Made by a program: the position numbers and the translations under genes. A stretch of 54,675 bases of DNA from Flavobacterium sp. Root935 (GTDB lineage: Bacteria; Bacteroidota; Bacteroidia; Flavobacteriales; Flavobacteriaceae), in NCBI RefSeq assembly GCF_001429295.1, contig NZ_LMJL01000012.1, positions 950,599 to 1,005,273 of the forward strand, in the 5' to 3' direction. The stretch's first letter is position 1. Each line of letters begins with the position of its first letter. Of the stretch, positions 1 to 8,157 are shown in pieces. The notes beneath the pieces are model-generated. The model was not told where the DNA came from. It saw only the letters and a program-made list of their open reading frames with translations, and searched no databases.

Positions 1-46
1 AAACAGCCAGAAACTTAATGTTTTTTTATAATATTCATTTCCAATT

Positions 47-83
47 CTTAGCTCCTTAGAACCTTAGTAACTTAGAATCTTAG
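47..83. repeat. CTTAG octamer tandem array
   Basis: Five CTTAG pentamers start at 47, 55, 63, 71 and 79, a perfect 8-base period with variable three-base spacers. The last unit overlaps the stop codon of the minus-strand THUMP methyltransferase gene. The rest of bases 1-79 shows no gene. Confidence 0.8.
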
Positions 84-1237
84 ATCTGAAATTTCGTTCT
101 CTTACTTCCCTCGTACATTTCGTATTTAACCAAACGTGCTTCTAGACTCGCATTAAAAAGTTTTATTTTTCTTGAAGGTTTTAAACCTACAAATTTCAAC
201 GCATCTAGATTTGCTGTAATAAACCAGGCATCGGTTCCTGGATAATTTTTCTTTAGCGTGTCACCAATACTACTATAGAATCTTTCCATTTGAATATCTA
301 AACGTTCGTCATACGGCGGATTGAAAACCATATGGAGTTTTCCTTCGGTTTCTTTTTCAGTATCAAAAAAGTTATCTTCACGAATAGTTACATAATCCTC
401 TAAATTGGCATTTCGAATATTGTCTTTCGCTTTGCTTACGGCACTTGGCGCTTTGTCAAAACCTTTAATAGTGTAATGAAACTCTTTTGTTTTTTTCATT
501 AAACTATTTATAATTTGATCGAATAAATCATTATCCCAATCTTTCCATTTTTCAAAAGCAAATTCCTTTCTATTGATATTTGCAGGAATATTGCAGGCGA
601 TCATTGCGGCTTCCGCCAAAAAAGTTCCAGATCCGCACATTGGGTCCAAAAAGTGACCTTGACCTTCCCAGCCGGATAATAATAAAATCCCGGCAGCCAA
701 AACCTCATTAATAGGAGCAATATTTGTAGCGGTTCTATAACCACGCTGATGCAGTGAATTTCCAGAAGTATCTAAAGATACCGAAACCTGATCTTTATCT
801 ATATGAACATTTATACGTAAATCTGGATATTGCTTATCGATACTTGGACGTTGTCCTGTTCTTTCTCTAAACTGATCGACAATTGCATCTTTACATTTCT
901 GAGAAACAAATTCAGAATGATTGAAATATGTAGAATGTACCGTTGTATCTATTACAAAAGTCTGGTTTGCATTTAAATATTTAGACCAGTTTAAACCAGA
1001 AATCCCTTTGTATAATGCCTGCTCGTTATTAGCTCTAAAAGAGTAAATTGGTTTTAAGATTTTAAGAGCAGTACGCAAAGATAAATTGGCTTTGTACATA
1101 AAACCTTTATCTCCTTTAAAACTTACCATTCTCACTCCTTTTTCAACATCCTGAGCTCCAAGTGTACGTAATTCTTTTTCTAATATTTCTTCAAAGCCAA
1201 AAAAACATTTGGCAATCATTTTAAAATTTTCTTCCAT
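80..1237 (-). CDS. THUMP-domain class I SAM-dependent RNA methyltransferase (RlmL N-terminal-half-like)
   Basis: Predicted cytoplasmic RNA methyltransferase of 385 residues. A THUMP RNA-binding region spans roughly residues 50-160. It is followed by a Rossmann methyltransferase domain with SAM motif DPMCGSGT (198-205) and catalytic motif NPPY (306-309). This order matches the first half of E. coli RlmL, which makes 23S rRNA m2G2445, and other THUMP guanine-N2 methyltransferases. The RlmK-like second half is absent, as in many Bacteroidetes homologues. It diverges from the next gene. A TATTTTTG -7-like element on the minus strand at 1347-1354 would give a leader of about 100 bases containing a small hairpin. 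The exact rRNA target is inferred, not seen. Confidence 0.88.
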   Translation of the reverse strand: MEENFKMIAKCFFGFEEILEKELRTLGAQDVEKGVRMVSFKGDKGFMYKANLSLRTALKILKPIYSFRANNEQALYKGISGLNWSKYLNANQTFVIDTTVHSTYFNHSEFVSQKCKDAIVDQFRERTGQRPSIDKQYPDLRINVHIDKDQVSVSLDTSGNSLHQRGYRTATNIAPINEVLAAGILLLSGWEGQGHFLDPMCGSGTFLAEAAMIACNIPANINRKEFAFEKWKDWDNDLFDQIINSLMKKTKEFHYTIKGFDKAPSAVSKAKDNIRNANLEDYVTIREDNFFDTEKETEGKLHMVFNPPYDERLDIQMERFYSSIGDTLKKNYPGTDAWFITANLDALKFVGLKPSRKIKLFNASLEARLVKYEMYEGSKRTKFQI

Positions 1238-1273
1238 CTTTTCTTTTAAATTAAAAAAAACTAAAGTTTATAA

Positions 1274-1293
1274 AGATGCACTACATTGCATCT
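1274..1293 (-). promoter_or_regulatory. Small hairpin in the leader of the THUMP methyltransferase gene
   Basis: AGATGCA and TGCATCT form a 7-bp stem around a 6-base loop, about 40 bases upstream of the start codon. No T-run follows, so it is not a typical terminator. Its function is unknown. Confidence 0.35.
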
Positions 1294-1346
1294 GTACATA
1301 ATAGCAAGGATTATCGAGGTATCGCTGCTAAATAGTTATTTTTCGG

Positions 1347-1365
1347 CAAAAATACACTAAATTTG
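1347..1365. promoter_or_regulatory. Divergent pair of TAnnTTTG -7-like elements
   Basis: TAAATTTG at 1358-1365 (plus) lies 30 bases before the methyltransferase start at 1396. TATTTTTG on the minus strand (1347-1354) faces the THUMP gene. No clear TTG -33 element sits at the preferred spacing on either side, so support comes from the -7 elements only. Confidence 0.5.
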
Positions 1366-1395
1366 CGGGACTTTGAATTAATTGAAATAGAATAA

Positions 1396-2160
1396 ATGTC
1401 TGAAAAGCATAACGCATCAATCCCAAATCAAGAAGATGACAACCAAAATTGGTATTCTTCATGGTTTGACACTCCTTACTATCACATTCTTTATAAGGAT
1501 CGCAACTATCGTGAAGCTCAGGTTTTCATGGACAATTTAACGCATTACCTTAATTTGCCTGAAAAAGCAAAAGTGCTTGACTTGGCATGCGGAAAAGGCC
1601 GTCATTCTATTTATTTAAATCAGTTAGGTTATGATGTCTTAGGTGCCGATTTATCTGAAAACAGCATTGCAGAAGCCAGCAAAAACAGCAACGAAACCCT
1701 GCATTTTAAAGTGCATGACATGCGCGAGCCTTTTGAAGAAAAGTTCGATGCTATCTTTAACTTGTTTACAAGCTTTGGTTATTTTGAAAACGATGAAGAC
1801 AATCTGACTACTTTAAAAGCCATAAAAGAAAGTTTATCAGAATATGGTTTTGCCGTTATTGACTTTATGAATGTTACTCAGGTAATTGAAACTCTGGTTC
1901 CTCAAGAAGTTAAAACAGTTGACGAAATTGATTTTCACATCAAACGATATGTTGAAGACGGACATATTTTTAAAGAAATTGACTTTGAAGATCAAGGCAG
2001 AAAATATCATTTTACCGAAAAAGTAAAAGCGCTGACATTAAAAGATTTTCAAGATTTAATGGACGAAGCTGGTATTTATCTTTTGGATATTTTTGGAGAT
2101 TACAAACTCAAAAAATTCCACAAAACCGAAAGCGAAAGATTAATCATGATTTTTAAATAG
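1396..2160 (+). CDS. Class I SAM-dependent methyltransferase
   Basis: Stand-alone Rossmann methyltransferase of 254 residues. The SAM-binding motif I LDLACGKGRH lies at residues 61-70, and the acidic post-I region GADLS at 83-87. No membrane segment or signal peptide is visible. The N-terminal stretch (WYSSWFDTPYYHILY) is typical of Bacteroidetes small methyltransferases whose substrate is unknown. A -7 element at 1358-1365 supports this start. The gene is followed by the ZIP transporter after a repeat-containing gap of 114 bases, so co-transcription is possible but not shown. The fold call is safe; the substrate cannot be told from sequence. Confidence 0.85.
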   Translation: MSEKHNASIPNQEDDNQNWYSSWFDTPYYHILYKDRNYREAQVFMDNLTHYLNLPEKAKVLDLACGKGRHSIYLNQLGYDVLGADLSENSIAEASKNSNETLHFKVHDMREPFEEKFDAIFNLFTSFGYFENDEDNLTTLKAIKESLSEYGFAVIDFMNVTQVIETLVPQEVKTVDEIDFHIKRYVEDGHIFKEIDFEDQGRKYHFTEKVKALTLKDFQDLMDEAGIYLLDIFGDYKLKKFHKTESERLIMIFK

Positions 2161-2168
2161 CTTTTATT

Positions 2169-2200
2169 GGTAAACCGTTTATTTGTTTAGTCGTTAAATC
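2169..2200. repeat. Dispersed repeat (related to 35651-35682)
   Basis: A 32-base stretch beginning GGTAAACCGTTTATTTG matches the reverse complement of 35651-35682 at about 27 of 32 positions. More GATTAAACAA words fill the rest of the gap up to 2270. Confidence 0.65.
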
Positions 2201-2274
2201 TATTAAACATAGACAACGATTAAACAATTAAACAGCTAAAAAGATTAAACAAATCAACGATTAAACAAATACAA

Positions 2275-2943
2275 ATGAACTATCTACTACCCTTATTTTC
2301 TGTACTTTTAGGATATAGTGTGGCTTTGTTTATTAAACCCAATAACAAAACCAATTTAAAATTGCTGCTTGCTTTTAGCGGTTCATTTTTATTGTCATTA
2401 ACTGTAATGCATCTGCTGCCAGAAGTTTACAGCACTCACAATCATAAAATTGGTGTTTTTATAATGGTTGGGATTTTGTTTCAAATCATTCTAGAATTTT
2501 TCTCCAAAGGTGCAGAACACGGTCACGTTCACGGACATGCAAAAATGTCTCAGATTCCGTGGCTTTTGTTTATCAGTTTGTGCATTCATGCCTTTTTAGA
2601 AGGTTTTCCAGTAAGTCATCACCACGATTTAGCACTCGGAATTGCCATTCATCATTTACCAATTGCGGTTATTTTAACGACATTTTTCATCAATGCCGAT
2701 TTAAACAAAAAAGCCATTTTCGCCTTTATGCTGACTTTCGCCATTATGACACCGCTTGGAACTGTTGCCTCTGAATATTTACCCTTTTTAAGCGATTATT
2801 ATACTGAAATTACAGCCATTGTAATTGGTATTTTATTTCATATTTCCTCAACAATTATCTTTGAAAGCAGTGAAGGCCATAAATTTAATATCGCCAAAGT
2901 CTCGATGATTGTTCTGGGAATTTTACTGGCATTCTTTTTATAA
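2275..2943 (+). CDS. ZIP family metal transporter
   Basis: Integral inner-membrane protein of 222 residues with about seven or eight hydrophobic helices. ZIP signatures are present: HLLPE (46-50) in an early helix, a histidine-rich loop (82-88), and the metal-site helices HAFLEG (105-110) and HHLP (126-129). ZIP proteins import zinc, iron or related divalent metals down their gradient. The protein is short for the family but keeps the metal-binding core. The downstream neighbour is a convergent TonB receptor behind a hairpin. The exact metal cannot be inferred. Confidence 0.87.
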   Translation: MNYLLPLFSVLLGYSVALFIKPNNKTNLKLLLAFSGSFLLSLTVMHLLPEVYSTHNHKIGVFIMVGILFQIILEFFSKGAEHGHVHGHAKMSQIPWLLFISLCIHAFLEGFPVSHHHDLALGIAIHHLPIAVILTTFFINADLNKKAIFAFMLTFAIMTPLGTVASEYLPFLSDYYTEITAIVIGILFHISSTIIFESSEGHKFNIAKVSMIVLGILLAFFL

Positions 2944-2958
2944 TAAATTAATTAGAAA

Positions 2959-3000
2959 ATGTGTCAATTAGATAATGAGATAATTTTCTAATTGACGCAT
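2959..3000. terminator. Hairpin between convergent genes
   Basis: ATGTGTCAATTAGA (2959-2972) pairs with TCTAATTGACGCAT (2987-3000), giving a 14-bp stem with one G-T pair between the 3' ends of the ZIP gene and the TonB receptor gene. The U-tract is poor. It may be a repeat-derived bidirectional terminator. Confidence 0.5.
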
Positions 3001-3016
3001 TATCTAATTATCTAAT

Positions 3017-5404
3017 TTAATTCCCCGTTCTCTTTTTCTCCTCCTGATTTCCGAAAGCACGCTCTTTTACATTTATTTTCTTGTTTCCGAAATTGTAAAC
3101 TAAAGATAAGCGTACAAATCTATTGCTCTCATTCTGGCTGTAAACTTGTTTAACGCCATTTACAACAGAAGTAAAATCTTTTAAATAAGACATATTAAAA
3201 ATATCATTGGCCAAGAATGCAATCTGCAATGTTTTATTAAACAAATCCTGTTTAAAACCAATATCAAAACTCGATGCATATCCTACTTCATACAAGCCGC
3301 TTTTAAAAGGCGAACTATAACTAAAATCAATTTGTAGTTTTGTCGTTTTGCCTAATATAAAAGTATTATTGGTAGAAAATTCAACTTGTAAACTATTTGA
3401 AGGCGTTGCATTTATATTTTTGATAAACTTGGTTTTTGCTCCTAAAAAATACAAGGAATTTTCACTTGACCACCAATCTGCAAAACCAGCTGAGTAACTT
3501 TCTCCAACACCATAATTCAAGTTTTTAAAATAGTTTTCGCGCGTTACAATCTGTGTGTTAGTTTCAGGATTTGATGTAAACAAAACTCCGTAACCGTTTG
3601 TAATTACATTCAAAAAAACACTTGTTCTCAAAATTTCTTTATACGAATGCGCAAACTCAAAATTATCACTAAATGAAGGTTTTAAAAACGGATTTCCTTC
3701 AGAATAACTGTTGCTGTTAATATAAACCTTAAACGGATTCAGTAAGTCAAAACGAGGTCTGTTGATTCGTTTTCCGTAATTTAAACTGAATGTATTATTT
3801 TCATTTCTTTTATAAGAAGTATAAAATGTTGGAAATAACTTCAAGTAATTATTTTCTGTTTCCTGATTCATCGTTTCAGAAAATCCGCTAGTTTGTGTAT
3901 TCTCAAGTCTTAATCCCAATTGAAAATTCCATTTTTCATTTAACTTTTTATCTCCATTAATGTAAACTGCCTGATTATTTTCGGTGTATTTAAATCGGTT
4001 TGACTGCGAAGGGTCCAATTCTGGATTTCCTGTAATTGTATTATAATAAAATACATCGCTAATACTATTTGTAAAACTCATCTTTGCACCATAAGATAAA
4101 TTTAAAGCTTGAAGCGGATGCTCCATATCGGCCTTAAAACTCCAGTTATCAATTTCCTGATTCGATATATTTCTTCCCGATTGATTTACATCCACAAATG
4201 TCATATCTGGAGTGTAATTATTGGCGGTAAAATTTCTATCAAATTTTGAATTGTAATTAAAGTAATCCGCATCAAAAGATAATCTTCTGTTTAAAGAATC
4301 CAATTTGGTAATCAAATGCGCATTATAAGTTTGGTTTCCTGAACTTTTATCAGTGTAACTATCATTCAGCGTAACATTCTGCAGCTGATTTTGAGTATTA
4401 TATTTCCCAATTCTTATATCCGATCCAAAATCTGGATTATTTCTATCATTCAAAAATTGAAAACCAACCGAAGTGCGTTCAGAAAAATCATAATCGACAG
4501 CCAATTTTCCCGAAAGATTTTCATTTTTCACTTTCGTTACACTTTTCATACTAGAAAGTCCATTAGGAAAATACATATCCAAAGCTTCATCGGCATTTTT
4601 ATAACCCGTTTTTCCGTTAACACTAGCTGCAATTCTAAACTTGTTTTTATTATAAAAGAAATTATCTCTCAAAGTATAAATTCCGTATTTATTCTGATCG
4701 TACGAAAGTGTTGTTGTATTTTTCCAAGAATCTCGCACTCCTTTTTTCATTATAATATTAATTAATCCGCCAGTTCCTTCCGCTTCATATTTTGCCGGTG
4801 GATTACTGATAATTTCAATATTTTTAATATCATTTGCCGAAATAGATTTCAAGAAATTATTTAGCTCTTCACCCGTTAATTCGATCATTCTTCCGTCAAT
4901 CATAACTCGTGAAGTTCCTTTGCCTAATATCGTAATCAGATCGTTTTTTACCACAACTCCAGGCGCTGTATTAATAGCACTCAAAGCATCACCGCCAACC
5001 GTTGTAACATTATTTTCAAGATTATAAACCAAACGATCTGTTTTCTGCTCAACAGTTTTCTTTTTAGACTGAATGACAACTTCAACTAAATTGGTTGTAT
5101 TTTCTTTTAAAATGATTGTTCCTAAATTGGTATCATTTTCAATTAAAATATCTTTTTCATAATCTGTAAATCCCAAAAGACTTATTCCAATTTTATAAGA
5201 ACCTTTTTTAATAGTCATTTCAAAAGTACCGTCTTGTTTGGTTGTAGTTCCATCGATAATTTTTCCTTCAGAATTTGACATGGAAACATCTGCCCATTCT
5301 AATGAAGTTGTTTCGCTGGATATTTTTCCTTTTAATTTAAAAGATGATTGTGCTAAACAAAATAGAGGAAATAATAAGAAGATTAAAAGGTTTGCTTTTT
5401 TCAT
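3017..5404 (-). CDS. TonB-dependent receptor, outer-membrane beta-barrel family
   Basis: Outer-membrane protein of 795 residues. It opens with a signal peptide (MKKANLLIFLLFPLFCLAQ). A carboxypeptidase-regulatory-like domain follows (about residues 22-110), then a plug-like region with a DGR/RMIELTGEE stretch and IEIISNPPAKYEAEGTGGLINI, then a long barrel rich in aromatic and polar strands. The plug phrase is characteristic of the Bacteroidetes outer-membrane beta-barrel family related to TonB receptors. No SusD partner is adjacent, so it is not a SusC/SusD glycan pair. The membrane-anchored AraC regulator lies directly upstream on the same strand and could control it, but a strong terminator separates them. 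The substrate is unknown. Confidence 0.85.
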   Translation of the reverse strand: MKKANLLIFLLFPLFCLAQSSFKLKGKISSETTSLEWADVSMSNSEGKIIDGTTTKQDGTFEMTIKKGSYKIGISLLGFTDYEKDILIENDTNLGTIILKENTTNLVEVVIQSKKKTVEQKTDRLVYNLENNVTTVGGDALSAINTAPGVVVKNDLITILGKGTSRVMIDGRMIELTGEELNNFLKSISANDIKNIEIISNPPAKYEAEGTGGLINIIMKKGVRDSWKNTTTLSYDQNKYGIYTLRDNFFYNKNKFRIAASVNGKTGYKNADEALDMYFPNGLSSMKSVTKVKNENLSGKLAVDYDFSERTSVGFQFLNDRNNPDFGSDIRIGKYNTQNQLQNVTLNDSYTDKSSGNQTYNAHLITKLDSLNRRLSFDADYFNYNSKFDRNFTANNYTPDMTFVDVNQSGRNISNQEIDNWSFKADMEHPLQALNLSYGAKMSFTNSISDVFYYNTITGNPELDPSQSNRFKYTENNQAVYINGDKKLNEKWNFQLGLRLENTQTSGFSETMNQETENNYLKLFPTFYTSYKRNENNTFSLNYGKRINRPRFDLLNPFKVYINSNSYSEGNPFLKPSFSDNFEFAHSYKEILRTSVFLNVITNGYGVLFTSNPETNTQIVTRENYFKNLNYGVGESYSAGFADWWSSENSLYFLGAKTKFIKNINATPSNSLQVEFSTNNTFILGKTTKLQIDFSYSSPFKSGLYEVGYASSFDIGFKQDLFNKTLQIAFLANDIFNMSYLKDFTSVVNGVKQVYSQNESNRFVRLSLVYNFGNKKINVKERAFGNQEEKKRTGN

Positions 5405-5481
5405 GATTTCTAATTTTAAACTTGTTCAATTAATTTGAAGCAAAGTTGCCGTAGAAATTTTCAGAATTCGACCGACAAAAA

Positions 5482-5522
5482 AAAGTCGAACCAATTTCTA
5501 CTGTAGAAATTGGTTCGACTTT
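5482..5522 (-). terminator. Very strong intrinsic terminator of the AraC-type regulator gene
   Basis: A perfect inverted repeat with arms AAGTCGAACCAATTTCTAC and its complement, extendable to about 20 bp, has a single-base loop. On the minus strand it is followed by eight T residues, as expected for termination downstream of the gene ending at 5558. The near-perfect palindrome could also be a protein-binding site. Confidence 0.75.
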
Positions 5523-5557
5523 ATAAGACTGAAGTACGACTTTTTACAAACCTCTTA

Positions 5558-6694
5558 TTATGAAGCGTTTCGGTAAGCCGTAGGCGTTACGTTTGTATAT
5601 TTTTTAAAAGAAGTATTAAACGAAGATTTGGAGTTAAAACCTACTTCGTATAAAATCTCTAACACAGTAAGCTGGCTTTTAGACTGATCTTTTAAAATAT
5701 TCATGGCTTTTTGAATGCGATATTCATTCACAAAATCAAAAAAATGTTGATTGATATGATGATTAATCAAAATTGATAAATCCCGAACCGGCATATTAAT
5801 TTGATTTCCTAATTCCTGTATTGTAAGTGAAGGATCTAAAAAAGGTTCTTTTTCGATCATATATTGTTTCAACGCTGCAATTTGCTTATTAATTAAATCG
5901 TTTTGAGCATTTACCCATTCTGGTTTTTCTTCCACTTCTGGCAGAATGTCTTTTGTAAGTTTCAATTTAGAATTAACTCCTCTAAAAAGCTCTGGATGAT
6001 TCAATGCTTTCATTATAAACCAACAAGTTATAAACAAAGCGATTGTTCCGACTAGTACATTTGCCCAAAGAAAAACTTCTCTAAAACCGCTGTAACGTAT
6101 TATATTTTTTAATGCCACGATAGAGTGTGCAGCAAGAAAAACACATGTCATTTGAAAAAGCCATTTATAAGTGGAAGTACTCGGATTGGCGTAATTTTCT
6201 AAGTAAATTTCTCTGTACTTCTTTAAAATTAAAAATACATTGATCATGTAAAAAGCATATTGAAATTCAATTAAAATCTGAATAAAGTAAATTTCAGACA
6301 TTTGATTAAGCGTGCTGGCAAAACTTCCTTCATCGATTGGAAGATAGATTCGTGGAATAAAGATCAAATTAGTAACAATAAAAGGAATCACATGAACTAA
6401 ATGTTTCCATTTTAATCTAAAATCAGAATAACAAACGGCCAATACATATAAATAAAATAGTGGCATTCCCAACAAACAAGCTGTGGATCTAAAAATCTCC
6501 AGATTTCTATGGTCTTCCGTATATAAATACATAAAGAATCCGCTGAGATCGATAGCAGAGAAAATAAAAAAGAAAGCAAATAGACGGTTGGCTAATTTAT
6601 TTTCGGTTTTAACCGTTAATAAAAAAAACGCAAGTAATAAAGAAACGAAAACTGAAATCCGGGCTATATTCTGCAGTAAATCTAACTTATCCAT
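5558..6694 (-). CDS. Membrane-anchored AraC-family transcriptional regulator
   Basis: The predicted 378-residue protein has about six or seven membrane helices in the first 230 residues and a C-terminal AraC-type double helix-turn-helix DNA-binding domain (about 285-378, ending SFNTSFKKYTNVTPTAYRN). The layout resembles Bacteroidetes 7TM-AraC regulators, which sense at the inner membrane and bind DNA in the cytoplasm. The open frame runs further upstream, but a complete promoter (TTG-N18-TATATTTG at 6714-6742) lies inside that extension, and the ATG at 6694 sits about 20 bases below its -7 element. The start at 6694 is therefore preferred. The next gene downstream is a TonB receptor, a plausible but unproven target. 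Confidence 0.85.
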   Translation of the reverse strand: MDKLDLLQNIARISVFVSLLLAFFLLTVKTENKLANRLFAFFFIFSAIDLSGFFMYLYTEDHRNLEIFRSTACLLGMPLFYLYVLAVCYSDFRLKWKHLVHVIPFIVTNLIFIPRIYLPIDEGSFASTLNQMSEIYFIQILIEFQYAFYMINVFLILKKYREIYLENYANPSTSTYKWLFQMTCVFLAAHSIVALKNIIRYSGFREVFLWANVLVGTIALFITCWFIMKALNHPELFRGVNSKLKLTKDILPEVEEKPEWVNAQNDLINKQIAALKQYMIEKEPFLDPSLTIQELGNQINMPVRDLSILINHHINQHFFDFVNEYRIQKAMNILKDQSKSQLTVLEILYEVGFNSKSSFNTSFKKYTNVTPTAYRNAS

Positions 6695-6713
6695 TGAATC
6701 TTTTAATATAGAA

Positions 6714-6742
6714 CAAATATAATATTTTAGTTGGTGTAACAA
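6714..6742 (-). promoter_or_regulatory. Flavobacterial promoter of the AraC-type regulator gene
   Basis: On the minus strand, TTG (6740-6742), an 18-base spacer and TATATTTG (6714-6721) match the TTG-N(17-23)-TAnnTTTG consensus. The predicted transcript would begin just before the ATG at 6694. Confidence 0.7.
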
Positions 6743-6810
6743 CGCTTGAGAAAAACAGTCCTTATAAATAAAAAATAGAAGAAAAAAAAGATTTATAAAT
6801 CTTTGAGACT

Positions 6811-6842
6811 TTGCGAGATTGCAATAAAAAATATTAATTTTG
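6811..6842 (+). promoter_or_regulatory. Flavobacterial promoter of murQ
   Basis: TTG (6811-6813), a 21-base spacer and TAATTTTG (6835-6842) match the consensus. The ATG at 6864 follows 21 bases after the -7 element. The -33 part lies within a short CTTTGCGA repeat-like stretch (6797-6822). Confidence 0.7.
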
Positions 6843-6863
6843 ACCTGTCTAAATAACACTCAA

Positions 6864-7676
6864 ATGACATTTACGAAAACTACTGAACTAGCATCAAAGT
6901 ATGAACATTTAGAAAAAATGTCTGTTCATGAATTGTTATCCAATATTAACCAAGAAGACAAAACTGTTCCTTATGCAGTTGAAAAAGCTTTACCGCAAAT
7001 AGAAGCTTTAATTCCGCAAATAGTCGCTAAATTAAAATTAGGAGGCAGATTGTTTTATATCGGAGCAGGAACTTCTGGTCGCCTTGGTGTTGTTGATGCT
7101 TCAGAATGTCCCCCAACATTTGGTGTTCCTTTTGATTTGGTAAATGGTATAATTGCAGGCGGTGATACAGCTATAAGACGTGCTGTAGAAAATGCTGAAG
7201 ACAGTACTACAAATGCTTGGATTGATCTTCAAAATCATAATATTGATTCTAATGATGTCGTAATTGGTATTGCAGCTTCTGGTACAACTCCTTATGTAAT
7301 AAGCGGTTTAGAAGCTTGTAATCAAAACAATATTGTAACAGGATGCATAACATGCAATGCGGGAAGTCCGCTGGCATTGACCGCGCAATTCCCAATTGAA
7401 GTGGTTGTTGGTCCAGAATTTATTACCGGAAGTTCTAGAATGAAAGCCGGAACTGCACAAAAATTAGTTCTTAATATGATTTCGACTGCAGCGATGATTC
7501 AGCTTGGAAAAGTGAGAGGCAACAAAATGGTCGATATGCAGTTAAGTAATATTAAACTGGTTGATCGAGGCGTTAAAATGATTATGGATGAAATTCCTGT
7601 TTCTTACGAAGAAGCTTCAGAATTATTAAAAAAATACGGCAGCGTAAGAAATGCTGTTGACAATTATAATAAGTAA
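6864..7676 (+). CDS. murQ: N-acetylmuramic acid 6-phosphate etherase MurQ
   Basis: Cytoplasmic SIS-domain lyase that cleaves the lactyl ether of MurNAc-6-phosphate to give GlcNAc-6-phosphate and D-lactate during peptidoglycan recycling. The 270-residue protein carries the family signature GAGTSGRLGVVDASECPPT (68-86). The two expected acidic catalytic positions are present, E81 in DASECPP and E112 in AVENAEDS. It is slightly shorter than the E. coli enzyme at its C-terminus. The frame could begin at a TTG at 6840, but that codon overlaps the promoter's -7 element, so the ATG at 6864 is chosen. No murR, murP or anmK lies nearby. Small conserved proteins follow. Confidence 0.95.
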   Translation: MTFTKTTELASKYEHLEKMSVHELLSNINQEDKTVPYAVEKALPQIEALIPQIVAKLKLGGRLFYIGAGTSGRLGVVDASECPPTFGVPFDLVNGIIAGGDTAIRRAVENAEDSTTNAWIDLQNHNIDSNDVVIGIAASGTTPYVISGLEACNQNNIVTGCITCNAGSPLALTAQFPIEVVVGPEFITGSSRMKAGTAQKLVLNMISTAAMIQLGKVRGNKMVDMQLSNIKLVDRGVKMIMDEIPVSYEEASELLKKYGSVRNAVDNYNK

Positions 7677-7691
7677 ATAGGTTTACTTTAA

Positions 7692-7818
7692 TTTAACCGC
7701 AAAGTTCGCAAAGTTTTTTTTGTTTGCAATGCTTTGTATAAAACACAAAGCCCGCAAAGTTTTATCTAAAAAACTTTGCAAACTTTGCGTAAATCTTAGC
7801 GCAATTTGCGGTTAAATG
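7692..7818. repeat. CGCAAAG-type dispersed inverted-repeat element
   Basis: The outer arms read TTAACCGCAAAG... and ...TTTGCGGTTAA. An inner perfect hairpin pairs GCAAAGTTTT (7754-7763) with AAAACTTTGC (7770-7779) across six bases. The 13-mer AAAGTTCGCAAAG (7701-7713) recurs exactly at 54511-54523. It could terminate murQ transcription. Confidence 0.7.
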
Positions 7819-7851
7819 TAAGTTCAACAACCTGAAACAAAAAGCAAACAA

Positions 7852-8073
7852 ATGTCTACAAATAAAGAATTGCTACGAAAAGGAGTTAAGTACTTAACAG
7901 GCGCTCTGCCTTTGATGTTTCTTGGGCCGTCAATGATTTATAATGCTTTTATGAATCAGCATACAAACTGGCACTATCTAGTTTTAGGAATTGGAATTAT
8001 AGCTTGTTTGAGTTCGATGTTTTTGATCTTTCTTGGATTGAAAATTATTATGAAAGGTATATTTAATGACTAA
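7852..8073 (+). CDS. DUF6095 family small membrane protein
   Basis: The 73-residue protein has two hydrophobic helices (about 16-35 and 42-67) and short polar ends. It resembles the DUF6095 family, which occurs next to murQ in flavobacteria. No catalytic motif is visible. It is probably an inner-membrane protein of unknown role. It lies 175 bases after murQ, across a repeat that may end the murQ transcript, so operon membership is uncertain. Family recognition is from memory. Confidence 0.75.
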   Translation: MSTNKELLRKGVKYLTGALPLMFLGPSMIYNAFMNQHTNWHYLVLGIGIIACLSSMFLIFLGLKIIMKGIFND

Positions 8074-8087
8074 ATAATCTCCTCCAT

Positions 8088-8120
8088 AGACCTGACAGGT
8101 TTTAAAAACCTGTCAGGTCT
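8088..8120. repeat. 33-bp palindrome (CCTGACAGG element)
   Basis: AGACCTGACAGGTTTT and its exact reverse complement flank a single A. It lies 15 bases after the DUF6095 stop codon. It could act as a terminator, but the palindrome matches a repeat I recognise as common in Bacteroidetes genomes. Confidence 0.8.
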
Positions 8121-8157
8121 ACTAATCTCTAAAATATAAATCTTTATCCAAATAAAA

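Noticed and set aside
4391..4765. Plus-strand open frame inside the TonB receptor gene
   Set aside because: It is an antisense shadow with a composition typical of reverse-read coding sequence.
5482..5522. Operator for the AraC-type regulator
   Set aside because: The run of eight T residues on the minus strand and the position after the gene's stop favour a terminator, though dual use is possible.
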